From positions 1-34,917 of the forward strand of contig BBFS01000046.1 of NCBI GenBank assembly GCA_001313365.1: DNA of 34,917 nucleotides. The letters run 5' to 3'. The stretch comes from Paenarthrobacter nitroguajacolicus JCM 14115 (lineage in GTDB: Bacteria; Actinomycetota; Actinomycetes; Actinomycetales; Micrococcaceae). Below are positions 9,811-20,334 of this stretch, in pieces (position 1 is the stretch's first letter; every line of letters starts with the position of its first letter). The position numbers and the translations under genes are program-made. The notes beneath the pieces were generated by a model. It saw only the letters and a program-made list of their open reading frames with translations, searched no databases and was not told the origin of the DNA.

Positions 9811-10916
9811 CCGATGCCCAGAATGCAACGGAGGTTCTTCGCGCCCACGCCGAGAATGCGTATGCCGATGAGCTCAGCGCCCTGGCCGCTGTTGATGACC
9901 GCCCCCCGTCCGCCCAGTTGGCGTCTCTCCCCTTGGGCTGTCACCACCTACATCCTCGGTGGGACGTTGGCCAATGGGGGGGCCGTGATCACTCCAAAGT
10001 ATCTGGGCTCCGAACGCTTGGTGGAAATCGCCGTGGCGTCACTGGCCACGGACCGCGCCCTGCTGCTGCTGGGCGTTCCGGGAACCGCGAAAACATGGCT
10101 TGGAGAGCATCTGGCCGCAGCGATCTCAGGCTCGTCCACTCTGGTGGTTCAGGGCACTGCGGGTACACCGGAAGAAGCCTTGCGTTATGGGTGGAACTAT
10201 GCGCGTCTGCTCGCGGATGGCCCCTCCCGTGCCGCCATGGTCCCCGGTCCCGTCATGCGGGCCATGGAGACGGGAAGCCTGGTGCGCGTGGAGGAACTTA
10301 CCCGTATCCCCTCCGATGTGCAGGATTCCCTCATCACCATCCTTAGCGAAAAGACCCTGCCCATTCCCGAGCTCAACGGGGGAAGTCCAAGCACGGAAGG
10401 CTTCAACGTGATCGCCACCGCGAACAACCGCGACAAAGGCGTCAACGACCTCTCGTCCGCCCTTCGCCGCCGTTTCAACACTGTGGTCCTGCCGCTCCCG
10501 GACAGCATCGACCAAGAGGTGGAGATTGTGACTACCGTGTTCGCAGTCTCGGTGAGTCCTTGGAGCTGCCGGCGGACTTGGCTGCACTTTCCGAGATCCG
10601 GAGGGTGGTCACTGTCATGCGCGAACTGCGGTCCGGAGTAACCCAGGACCAGCGCACCAGCATCAAATCGCCATCGGCTACGTTATCCACGGCGGAAGCT
10701 ATTTCCGTGATGACCAACGGCCTCTCCCTGGCGGCGCACTTTGGAGATGGCACCGTCCGGGCGGACGATGTAGCCGCGAGCCTGGTAGGCGCAGTAATCA
10801 AGGATCCTGTCCAGGACCGCGTGATCTGGCAGGAGTACTTGGAGACCGTCGTCCGGAATCGGCCTGAATGGAAAGACCTCTACCGGGCCTGCCGCGACCT
10901 CGAATCGCCCAACTAA
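9807..10916 (+). CDS. MoxR-type AAA+ ATPase
   Basis: This is an AAA_5/MoxR-class ATPase of about 369 residues. Walker A is GVPGTAKTWLGEHLA, Walker B is LVRVEELTR, and sensor 1 is VIATANNRD, followed by the arginine-rich ALRRRFNTVVLPLP. MoxR ATPases form ring-shaped chaperone-like machines that usually work with a VWA-domain partner, and one is encoded two genes downstream. Two lesions break it: six C near 9903 where five are needed, and a lost C near 10533. Correction gives ATGA coupling with the upstream gene and a TAA three bases before the next ATG. A seven-G run near 9976 adds one Gly. The ATPase assignment is firm; the substrate it remodels is unknown. Confidence 0.9.
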
Positions 10917-10919
10917 GAC

Positions 10920-13262
10920 ATGACAGACGTCCACATTCTGGGGATCCGCCACCACGGTCCTGGTTCGGCCCATTCCGTTGCTGAAGCCTTGGCAGCCCTT
11001 CGACCTGATCTGGTGTTGGTCGAAGGGCCGCCCGAACTTGACCAGGTCATCCCGTTGGTCACGGATCCGGACATGGTTCCGCCGGTCGCCGGCCTGATTT
11101 ACGCTGTGGACGAGCCCCGTTTGGCCTCCTTCTACCCGATGGCCGGTTTCTCGCCTGAATGGGTAGCAATCCGCTGGGCCCTGACCGCCGGTAAGTCCGT
11201 GCGTGCCATCGACCTGCCTGCTGCACACACCTTTGCGCTCCGGGTAGCGGAGGAACGTGCATTATCGGCTTCGGTGGAGGATGACCCCACCGCCACCACT
11301 GAGGACGACGGCGGCACCCCCGACCCTGTCGAGGAACCTCCAGCTGTCCCGCAGCAGGCTTTCCGGCCCGACGCTATCGGGATGCTGGCCGAGGCTGCGG
11401 GGGTACAGCGATGCTGAGCGCTGGTGGGAGGACGCGGTGGAACACAGGAACTCGGACCCTGTTGAGCGGTTTGATGCCCTCCTCGATGCGATCTCGGAAA
11501 TCCGCGGCATGGATCAGCGTCCCGCTGACCATCCTGACGTGGTGGAGAACAATCGCCGGGAAGCTGCCATGCGGCGCATCCTGCGGGCTGCCATGCGGGA
11601 AGGGCATGAACGCATCGTTGTAGTGTGCGGTGCCTATCACGCACCGGCATTGGTACCCGCCGGTTTTCCTTCAGCTTCGGCCGACAACAAGGTACTCGCC
11701 GGTTTGCCGAAAGCGAAGGTGGCCGTCACCTGGGTTCCCTGGACCTCGAACCGGCTCAGCTTGGGCAGCGGATACGGCGCAGGGGTCACTGCGCCGGGCT
11801 GGTATCAACACCTGTTCGCACATTGGATGGGGGAACGATCCCACGAGGGATGTGGCAACCACTTGGCTGGTTCGGGTAGCCCATGCGCTTCGTAAAGAGA
11901 ACCTGGATGCGTCCACTGCGTCGGTGGTAGAGGCCAGCAGGATGGCTACCGCGTTGGCCGCCGTTCGCGGAAGGCCCAGCCCTGGCTTACCTGAATTGGA
12001 CGACGCCGCGCAGACTGTTCTTTGCGACGGTTCTCCCCCTGCCGCTGGCCCTCGTTCACCGCGAACTTACTGTTGGCCGCGAGCTGGGGGGGAACGTTCC
12101 GGACTCTGTGCCAACCCTCCCGTTGGCCGCCGACCTCGCCGCTACCCAGCGCAAGCTGCGCATGAAAGCCAGCGCCATGGAAGAAGTCATGGTCCTGGAC
12201 CTGCGTAAGCCGAACCAGTTGGCACGTTCGGTGTTACTTCACCGCCTTGCGCTGCTGGGGGGGGTGGACTGGGGGGGTCAGCCAACGGACACCGGCCGGA
12301 CCACCGGCACTTTCAAAGAAGCGTGGACCCTCTTGTGGAAGCCTGAATTGGCTGTTTCGGTGGTGGAAGCCAGCCGCTACGGCACCACCGTTGCCTCAGC
12401 CGCAAGCACTTTCGTCTCGGAGCAGGCGCAGGCAGCCGAAGGCCTGCCGGTCCTTGGCAAACTGTTGGAAGGCTGTCTCCTGGCCGAACTGCCCGACGGT
12501 GTTGCCGGCGTCGTGTCCGTCCTGGCGGAACGCACCGCACTTCAGCAGGACACTGCTCCCCCTTTTGGAAACCATCGCCCCCCCTTGGCCCGCACTTGCA
12601 GGTACGGCAACGTTCGAGCGGTGGACGTGAGTGATGTTCGGAAGATCCTCGAAGCTACGGTGGTGCGCGCCTGTGTGGGACTGCCCACGGCCTGCGCCGG
12701 CTTGGATGACAATGCTGCTGGCGCGATGCGTCGGGCCATTGATTCGGCGCAGGATGGTTTGGCCCTGCTGGCTGAGCTGCCGTTGGATGACTGGCATGCA
12801 GCGCTTGCCGCAGTGGCCCGGTCAGACACCATTCATGGTGCGGTGGCTGGACGGGCCACCCGGCTTCTGATGGACGCGGGGTTGGTGGAAGGAGATGACG
12901 TGGCGGCACGTCTTAGTCGACGCCTCTCCATCGCCACGCCCGCGCCGGAAGCCGCTGCGTGGCTGGACGGTCTGCTGTCCGGCGACGCCACATTGCTCAT
13001 CCACGATCCGCGCCTCCTGCAGATCGTCGATGACTGGGTGGAGGGTGTGGACGACGAAGTGTTCGAGGACGTCTTGCCATTGGTCAGGAGGACGTTCTCG
13101 GCTTTCAGCAGGCCTGAGCGGCGGGAAATCGGCGAGCAGTTAAGCCGGGTCGGGTCTGGCGGCACCAGCGCGGAAGCCATCAGCATGGACCTGGCTGGAG
13201 CTGGCCCGGCAATACAAACGATGGCAGGAATTTTGGATGGGAGGCGATCGCATGACGGGTAA
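10920..13262 (+). CDS. DUF5682-family protein
   Basis: This large protein of about 775 residues resembles the family annotated DUF5682. The N-terminus HILGIRHHGPGS followed by PDLVLVEGPPE recalls the TraB/TIKI/EreA-type fold, where a conserved GxxH-like motif and glutamates sit at the active site; that likeness is my inference. A later segment IVVVCGAYHAPAL carries another conserved His. The C-terminal half is helical. Five-base runs at 11399-11403, 11829-11833 and 12035-12039, each needing four, shift the frame. A pair near 12557 and 12588 offset each other, and two more probably do near 13190 and 13228 (giving ELARQYKRWQE). An eight-G and a seven-G run near 12257 and 12271 expand LLGVDWGQP. 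It overlaps the VWA gene by 11 bases. Confidence 0.8.
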
Positions 13263-14492
13263 TTCCGACCAGACGGATGGCTCAGGCACGGCCGATGGTT
13301 CCGGCAATGCTTCCGCCGGTGCGGGCCGGGACCGGTTGAGCCGGTGGCGTCTGGTACTGGGCGGGCAGGACGCGGACGGCATTTCAACAGAGGACGGTGT
13401 CCCCGTCCAACTATCCGATGATGATGTTAGACGGGACCAGGCGCTGGAAGAGCTCTACGGTGGCGGGTCCGGGCAGCGTGGAGGGCTGGGGGTCGTCGAG
13501 TCCACGCGTGGCCCGCTGGCTCGGGGATATCCGCGGGTACTTTCCCTCCTCAGTGGTCCAAGTGATGCAGTCTGATGCTATGGACCGGCTCGGCCTGAGG
13601 CAGTTTCTGTTGGAGCCGGAGATGCTGCGCACTGTACAGCCGGACATTGGCTTGGTGAGCACCTTGGTGGGACTGGGTCGGGTGATCCCCGAAGAGTCCC
13701 GGGAAACCGCCAGGTTAGTCGTTCGTCAGGTCACCACGGAACTTGAGGAACGGCTGCGCGCCAAGACGGTCCAAGCAGTCTCAGGTGCCCTCAATCGTTC
13801 CGCCAGGACCCGCCGCCCAAGGCACAGGGACATCGACTGGAACAGGACCATCGCCGCCAACCTCAAGCATTACCAGCCCGAGTACCGCACGGTGGTGCCT
13901 GAGCGGCTGCATGGCCATGCAAGGCGCAGCACTGAGATTCAGCGCGAGATTATCCTGTGCATTGACCAATCAGGATCAATGGCTGAATCCGTGGTGTACT
14001 CCAGTGTCTTCGGAGCAGTTCTCAGCTCTCTGCGGTCCGTGAGCACCAGGTTGGTGGTTTTTGACACCGAAGTTGTAGATCTGACGGACGACCTGGATGA
14101 CCCCGTGGATGTGCTGTTCGGCGTACAGCTGGGCGGCGGGACCGACATCAACCGAGCGCTTGCTTACTGCCAGGATCAGATAACCAAGCCCACCGAGACC
14201 ATCCTTGTGCTGATCAGCGACCTTTATGAAGGCGGCATAGCTGAAGAGATGCTGCGTCGAGCCGCGTCAATTGTGGATGGCGGGACCACCATGATTGCTT
14301 TGCTGGCCTTGAGCGACAGCGGCCATCCGTCCTTCGACTCACGTCATGCAGCGGCTCTGGCCGGCATCGGCGTGCCGGCTTTCGCGTGCACACCGGATCT
14401 CTTTCCGGACATGATGGCTGCGGCCGTTGAGCGCCGGGATGTCAGCGAATGGGCGGCCTCCCAAGACATCCCCCACAAGTCACGAAACGTAG
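13252..14492 (+). CDS. VWA-domain protein, partner of MoxR ATPase
   Basis: This protein of about 410 residues has a C-terminal von Willebrand A domain. The metal-ion-dependent adhesion site is complete: CIDQSGSMAES (DxSxS), the threonine in GGGTDIN, and the aspartate in LISDLYE. The N-terminal 200 residues are helical and start with a low-complexity Gly/Ser/Asp segment. Five G at 13488-13492 where four are needed split the gene. At the end, five C at 14470-14474 replace four; correction gives a short tail and a TAG at 14490-14492 instead of the apparent run to 14590. VWA proteins beside MoxR ATPases are usually the metal-dependent arm that binds the target. As the last gene of the coupled cassette, it probably completes the complex. 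Confidence 0.88.
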
Positions 14493-14546
14493 TTCTCCAT
14501 CCACGGAGCTCTGGCGGAGGACGGGCAACGGCGCGAGAATTAGCTG

Positions 14547-15862
14547 GTGGTCCCTCCTCGCACCGGCGAGGGCGGCGACACCCTGAATGACGCCGCCCGA
14601 AAGATCCAGCGCGTCTATCTGACATTGACGCTGGGCAATACCGTTGCGGCCTCCTTCATCTGGGGGGGAATCAACACCCTGTTCCTGCTGGATGCCGGTT
14701 TAAGTAACCTGGAGGCGTTTGCCGCCAACGCCTTCTTTACCGTAGGCATGGTTCTGTTTGAGGTCCCTACCGGAGTGATCGCCGACGGGTGGGGCCGGCG
14801 GGCGTCATTCCTGCTGGGAACGGTGACGCTGGCCGTGTCCACTTATCTGTACTTCGTGATGTGGCAGATCTCCGCGCCGTTCTGGATGTGGGCTGTGGTC
14901 TCGGTTCTCCTGGGTCTCGGCTTTACGTTCTTCTCCGGTGCTGTTGAAGCATGGCTCGTGGATGCCCTGCGTTTCTCGGGCTACGAAGGCGGGCTGGAGT
15001 CTGTGCTTGGCCGAGGCCAGATGGTGCAGGGTGGCGCGATGCTCGTGGGCTCAGTAGCAGGAGGGGGGTGATTGCCCAGGCCACCAATCTTGGCGTGCCC
15101 TTCCTCCTTCGAGTGCTGGTTCTGCTCGCCATGTTTGCGGTGGCCTTTGGACTCATGCACGACGTCGGCTTCACGCCTGAGCGTTCGACGCATCCCCCTC
15201 CGCGCGACACGGGCGGTACTGTCTGCGTCGATCGAGAACGGCTTGAAAAACCCGCCCGTGCGTTACGTGATGCTGGCCGCCCCCTTTAGTGCCGGCGTCG
15301 GAATTTACGTCTTCTACGCACTGCAGCCGTACCTCCTTGACCTGTTCGGCGATCCCAGGCTTATTCCATCGCGGGCTTGGCCGCCGCGATTGTTGCGGGA
15401 TCGCAGATCCTGGGAGGCTGGCTCGCCCCGCACGCCCGGCAGCTATTCCACAGGCGCACCTCCGTGCTCATCCTTGGAGCGACGGTGGGTGGCGTCATCC
15501 TGCTGGTCCTCGGTTTCACGCGTATCTTCTGGGTGGCTCTGATATTGCTCGCGCTCTGGGCCGTCGTCGGTTCTGCCGCCACGCCAGTCCGGCAGGCCTA
15601 TGTCAACGACATGATCCCTTCGAAGCAGCGGGCCACAGTCCTGAGCTTCGATTCGCTGATGGGCTCCAGCGGCGGCGTAGTTATCCAGCCGGTCCTGGGC
15701 CGGGGAGCTGACCTTTACGGCTATCCGGCATCATTGGCCATGGCAGGATTCATTGAGCTCATCGCGTTGCCGTTCCTGCTGGCCAGCCGGAGGCAGGGCG
15801 CAGCAGCCGACCGGGCCAGCACAACTGAAACCTCCCCCCCGGACACGGAATCCTTGCCGTGA
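14547..15862 (+). CDS. Major facilitator superfamily transporter
   Basis: This is an MFS permease of about 435 residues with 12 predicted hydrophobic segments. The start of helix 1 (TLGNTVAASFIWGIN) and the MFS loop 2-3 motif region FEVPTGVIADGWGRR are clear. The C-terminal half includes SAATPVRQAYVNDMIPSKQR, common in drug/sugar efflux-type MFS members. Three shifts break it: six G where four are needed near 15063, five C where four are needed near 15194, and a lost base near 15358. The start is GTG at 14547, though a nearby start is possible. Its stop overlaps the next gene as GTGA. The substrate is unknown; it lies 54 bases after the VWA gene and could share its transcript. Confidence 0.82.
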
Positions 15863-16176
15863 GTAGGGTGTTCGGGGGCATGGCTGCCAGCTTGGACGGA
15901 TACATCGCGTCAGAGAACGGCGACCTTTCATGGCTGAACGACGAGGACTACGGTTTTGAAGCCACCGAGCGCAGAACCGGGGCTTACATCATAGGGGCCA
16001 ACACCTACCGCGAGGTAGCAACCATGGGCGGCGGCGTTCCGTTCTTCGGCAGGGTCAGCCAGTGGACGAAGTTGGAACTTATGGGGTGCCGTCATTACCC
16101 GTCCGGAATCGTCCTGCTGAATTACCGGTTGAAGGGCCCGGGGACTGAGGGAAATCGGTCAGCGCAGGGCATCTGA
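15859..16176 (+). pseudogene. RibD_C/dihydrofolate-reductase-like protein with internal deletion
   Basis: The 105-residue reading frame joins the beginning and the end of a RibD_C-type reductase. The N-terminus FGGMAASLDGYIASENGDLSW and GAYIIGANTYRE are typical. The next residues, GGGVPFFGRVSQWTKLEL and the tail SGIVLLNYR, belong to the last quarter of this family. About 80-90 middle residues, which include much of the NADPH-binding core, are absent (usual length about 190). The joint falls in three GGC codons at 16027-16035, and both flanks of an intact gene would plausibly carry Gly-rich sequence there, so recombination or assembly collapse at a short homology could explain it. As written it is unlikely to bind cofactor. 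The start overlaps the MFS stop; the end overlaps the convergent SDR by 18 bases. Confidence 0.7.
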
Positions 16177-16934
16177 GATTGACTTCGCTCCTCCGTGGCT
16201 GCTCTGCCCACCGTCAACCGGCAGGTCCACTCCCGTGACGAAAGCGGCCATGGGGCTCAGGAGGAAAAGCACGACGGCGGCCACCTCCTCCGGCGTCCCG
16301 GTCCGGCCCAGCGGGGTTTCGGCAATGGTGGCTTCCTTGAACACGGGGTTTGCATCGGCGGTCATGGGGGTCTCAATGAATCCTGGATGTACCGAATTGA
16401 CCCGGATTCGCTGTGGCCCGAGCTCCGTGGCGGCAGCGATGGTTAGCCCACGCAGAGCCATTTGCTGGCAGTGTAGGCGACCGGATAGTGCCCGGTGAGC
16501 GCTGCCACTGATCCAACGTTGACGATGGAACCCCCGGATTTCATCAGCGGGACGCAGGCCTGCATTCCCAACAGTGCTCCCGCAACGTTCACATCCGATA
16601 CCGCAGCGAGATCGGCCGGGGGGGTTACCTCAAGCAGGCGGCTGCGTCGGGTGATGCCGGCGTTGTTGACCAAGCCGTCCAGCCGGACGCTCGCACTTTG
16701 CAGGAACCCAGCCAATGCCGTCCAATCATCCGCCTGGGTGACATCGAGCTGGTGGTAAGTAATGCGGTCCGGGTATTCAGCGGCTGCGGCCTTCATGGCA
16801 GTCGAGGGCTCCGCGGCCAGGTCTGCCGCGACTACGGCGGCTCCTGCCGCGGCCAACATCAGGGTTTCGGCAAGACCCTGCCCGCCATTGGCCCCCCCGG
16901 TAATCACAACATTTCGATCAGTCATGTCAATCAC
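16159..16934 (-). CDS. Short-chain dehydrogenase/reductase (SDR), classical type
   Basis: This is a classical SDR of about 253 residues that oxidises or reduces an alcohol/carbonyl with NAD(P). Motifs are TGxxxGxG near residue 10, LVNNAG, and the active-site serine in NVGSVA with YTASK. As written the cofactor motif is TGGANGGQG because of seven C at 16892-16898; with four it becomes the canonical TGANGGQG. A lost G near 16448 splits the gene after TASKW; restoring it gives [11 protein letters not shown] and the usual C-terminus GVDLPVDGG. The start is GTG 16934, overlapping the upstream SDR stop, or ATG 16925. It is the last gene of the minus-strand catabolic operon and probably acts on an alcohol or diol intermediate. 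Confidence 0.88.
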
Positions 16935-17767
16935 GGCAAAGACATCCTTTGTTTCTGAAACGGGTCATCCGGCAGAACAGCTGACCAGCCGCCGTCGACC
17001 ATGAGGTTGGCGCCGGTGACATAGGAGGCCTCGTCGGAGGCAAGGAACAGCGCGCAGTTGGCTACCTCCATGGCATCACCCACCCGCCCCCAGCGGTATG
17101 TGTGCCGCAATATCGCGCATGGGATGCTCTTCCGCGAGGAGATCGGACTCGGTGGCGGGAGTGCGGATCATGCCGGGACTCACACAGTTCACGCGAATCC
17201 CGCGGGGGGGAGCGCCTTCTGCCGCCAGTTGTTTTGTCATTGCCACCACCGAGCCTTTGGTTGCGGTGTGTGCCAGTCGCCCGTTGGTCACCGAGCCGGA
17301 CACTCCTGCCGTGGAACCAACAAGAACGACGGCGGACTGCCTGGCTTTACCGAGCAACGGCCAGAAGTGCCGGACGGGAAGAAACACGACGTCCACCTCG
17401 TGCCGGAAATTCCAGGTCCAGTCTTCGTAACTGATCGCCTCCAACGCCGCAAAGCGGGTGGCCGCCGCGTTGGCGTAGAGTACGTCAACCCGGCCATGGA
17501 GCCTGTCCACGACGCCTGCCCATGTTCGCACGGAAGCCTCATTGCTCAGGTCCACCTCTTGGGCGGGCTCTGCAGCCCCTCCCTCTGCACGGATGGCTTC
17601 CACCGTGGCCCCCCGCCCCCGTTGAGATCGAGATCGCACCCCCACTACCTTTGCTCCTTGCCGGGCGAAAAGCAGGCTGCGGCACGGCCTTGCCCGGATG
17701 CAATGCCGGTAATCACGGCTACCTTCCCGGCGAGGCGAAGCGGCGGTGCGGCGGAGTCTACTGTCAT
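16931..17767 (-). CDS. SDR-family oxidoreductase with His in place of the catalytic Tyr
   Basis: This is an SDR of about 275 residues. Correction gives an intact cofactor motif [20 protein letters not shown], the segment [11 protein letters not shown] in place of [12 protein letters not shown] for the active-site serine, and HTATKG where most SDRs have YxxxK. ATG at 17767 has AGGATGG just upstream. Lesions are a lost C near 17683, extra G near 17643 and 17614, and five G where four are needed near 17090. Restored, the C-terminus is [14 protein letters not shown] with a TGA at 16931 overlapping the next gene. The YANAA and HTATK variants occur together, which suggests a distinct subgroup and not random error. 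It should take part in the same catabolic route as its neighbour. Confidence 0.82.
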
Positions 17768-17848
17768 CCCACCATCCTGTGGCCACGTAAGCTATCGGGG
17801 AATACCGCATTCAGGATAGGAGCTATCCATGCCGTGGATGGGCGCTGG

Positions 17849-18812
17849 CTAGCTGCTTTGACCTACCGACACGACGACAGGATGCGCCGTCACGGGAAAA
17901 ATCTCATGGAGCTGTGAACAGGCGCGCTGGACTACGGAACGGAGCCAGACGTTTGCGGGATCCTCGGTCTGGGAGGGATGCCAGTACATGGCCTCCACCA
18001 ACGCAGCTTCGAGCTCTTCGGTGAACTCAAGGACTTCGATGTTCGCCCCTCGCTGCGCCCTTGAGGCCAGCATGCGCGGAACCAGCGCCACAAGATCCGT
18101 GCCCTCTACCAGGAGCGGCAATGACAGGAAGCCGGCCACCACGGCCGCTACGCGTCGTCGAACGCCGCGGGATTCAAAAAGCTTGTCGGCCGGTGTGCTG
18201 ATGCCCTCGCCGAAGTATCCAACAGCGTGCGGCACCGCAACGAGGTCCTCCAACGTCAATCGGGGGGGCAACTGGAGAAGCGGGTTTCCTGCATCGGCCA
18301 CAGCCACGAAGCTGTCCCGGAAAAGCTGTTTGCTCTCACCCTGCATCCTGTAGCCGGTGGGCCCCCACCAACAGGTCCATCCTGGAATATTCGGCCATGG
18401 TTCCCTGGAGCCCGGACGTGGGGGGGACGAAATCCACCACCACCTGTGGCGCCTCCCGCTGAAGGATCCCGCGCAAAGGACCCACGATGAGTGCCGCCGC
18501 GTAATCAGATGCGGCGATCACAAACTCCCGCTCGCTTGTAGTGGCATCGAACCCGGACCGGACGCGCGTGGCCCGCTGGATGTGGAGCATGGCTTCATCA
18601 ACCAACGGGACCAAAGATTGCGCGAAGGGAGTGAGCTCATAGGTGCGCCCGTTGCGGACCAGAAGTTCGTCGTCGAAATGCCTCCTGAGCCTTGCCATCG
18701 CAGCACTTGTGGCCGGCTGGCTAAGCTGCAGCCGCTCGGCCGCCCGGGAAACATTCCGCAGCTCCAACAGAACCTGGAGTTGAGGCAGCAGGTTCAGGTC
18801 CAGGTTCTTCAT
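17849..18812 (-). CDS. LysR-type transcriptional regulator
   Basis: This is an LTTR of about 318 residues. The N-terminal winged helix-turn-helix reads LLELRNVSRAAERLQLSQ followed by PATSAAMARLRRHFDDELL; an effector-binding domain follows. ATG at 18812 begins MKNLDLNLL, typical of the family. Five G where four are needed near 18360 split it after RMDLLVG; correction gives VGPTGYRMQGE and a full C-terminal domain. Seven-base runs near 18264 and 18420 add a Pro each. It follows the MFS stop by 12 bases. Its likely target is the divergent promoter region at 20056-20334, where an LTTR-like site is present, with a pathway intermediate as inducer; that is inferred from layout. Confidence 0.9.
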
Positions 18813-18824
18813 GCCCCCCCTAGG

Positions 18825-20055
18825 TTATCCAGCGGTGGAGGACATTAGTGCGTTGCGCTCACAAGCCGCGGTCCTCGAACCAGGACGGCCAGAAGCGCGA
18901 GCACAAGCTCCGCCCAATGCCCCGAGTGCGAGGGCGAGGTTCCCCAGGGCGGCAGCCGTTGCGCCGAGGACGATGGGCGTCAGGAATTGCCCGATGAACA
19001 AGGTTGCTGTCCAGATACCCGTGCCGCGGCCGCGCTGGGAAAACTCCAGTCCGTTGACGGCCCACGTCAGGAGTGTCGGCAACAGCACACCGGTTCCGGC
19101 GCTGGCCACAACGGCACCCAGTATTGCCAAAGGAACGCTGCCCGCTGCCGACACCACGCAGAGCCCGACGGCGGCAAGGCCGAAGGCGCCCACCAGCAGT
19201 TTGCGGGTACCAGCTTGGCAAGGTAGCGGAAGGAGATGGCACCCGCTGCAGTGGCCAACGAAGCGACCGCAGCCGCTCCACCGATGAGCCCGGTGTCCGT
19301 AACGCCCAGCCCGGTGATGACGTAGCAGATGGACGATCAAAGCGTAAAACACAATGCCACCGAACAGTGTCACAGCGGCCGGCGCACCGATCTGCGCCAT
19401 GGCACCGGCTGTTTCGCCGTCGTAGCGACGTGGGCTTGGCTCTTTGCCGGTTCCCACAGTTTGAAAATCATGGGGGACCACCAACACCGCGCTGACAGCG
19501 TACAGCCAGAAGGGAGTCCTCCAGCTGATGCTGCCCAGGACGCCACCCAGTGCGAAGAAGGCAGTGGCTGCCAGCGCGCTGACCATGGTCTGGAGACCTA
19601 AGTATTTGTTCCGCTGCTGGCCCGCGTAGTAGTCGGTGATCAGGGTGGTGCAGCACGTCATGATCGCAGCCTCGGCGATACCTACGCCGACTCGCGACAA
19701 CGCTATGGCCCCGAGGGAGTCCAGCCATAGAGGCGCCGTTCCGAAGAGGGCGTACGCCAGCATCGCAACTATAAGAAGTTGCTTGCGTCCCACACGATCC
19801 GCCACGTACCCGGCCAGCGGCGAGAACAACGCCACAAACAGGCCGGCACGGTAAGGACCAAGGGAACCAGGATGGCGACTCCGGCGGTATCGGCGAAGAC
19901 TGGTTCAGGGTGGGGGGGAGTACGGGTGCCAGCAGAACTGCACCCAGTACGGGCATGCAGCTGCCGGCGACCAGTAGCGCAGCCTGTGTCTTTCCGGCCG
20001 CTCGGCCGGCAAGTGGCGGGCGGGTTTCAGTTGCCGTTGGGTCCATGGTGCTCAT
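18825..20055 (-). CDS. MFS transporter of the catabolic operon
   Basis: This is an MFS permease of about 410 residues, probably the uptake system for the pathway substrate because it heads the regulator/SDR operon. It starts MSTMDPTATETRPP at 20055 with AAGGAA upstream. The loop 2-3 motif reads GYVADRVGRKQLL, and later LTWAVNGLEFSQRGRGTGIW is typical of aromatic-acid or drug-type MFS members. The frame is broken at least five times: lost bases near 19895 and 19845, five C for four near 19472, and two or more lesions around 19210-19340. The helices are recognisable across all shifts, so the gene was probably intact. It is divergent from the dioxygenase gene, with 279 bases between the starts. 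Confidence 0.8.
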
Positions 20056-20206
20056 TAGGTGTTCCTTCGCCTTTGAAGATGGTCCCCCCCGGGGTGGCAG
20101 AAACGCCGGGAGGGACTGCATTCACTGTGGCAAGGGGTCTGTAGGCGGAGAATAGCGGGTTTGGTATAGCAGGTATTCGTACGATCGATACCCAGCTGCC
20201 CGCCAT

Positions 20207-20244
20207 AACTATTTGTTCAACGGATAGTTGCTATCAGATAGTTG
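20207..20244. promoter_or_regulatory. LysR-type T-N11-A inverted repeat with a second half-site
   Basis: AACTAT (20207-20212) and ATAGTT (20224-20229) form an inverted repeat with an 11-base spacer, the geometry expected for a LysR recognition site. The right arm recurs as GATAGTTGC at 20237-20245, and CTATCAGATAG at 20231-20241 is a further partial palindrome, as expected for an activation site beside a recognition site. It lies between the divergent MFS-LysR-SDR and dioxygenase operons, about 90-130 bases before the dioxygenase GTG. The rest of 20056-20334 shows no other clear element. Confidence 0.6.
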
Positions 20245-20334
20245 CCCTTCTCCGAATACGTGATGTGGCTCATGGTTGATACAGGACCTGCAGATAACTG
20301 TCCGAGCAACCAGAGCACTTAGAAGGAATTCATC

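Noticed and set aside
13190..13262. Fusion of DUF5682 and the VWA protein into one frame
   Set aside because: The frame containing ELARQYKRWQE merges with the VWA frame only because of a probable base loss near 13228; the normal reading ends with a TAA at 13260-13262 after the VWA ATG.
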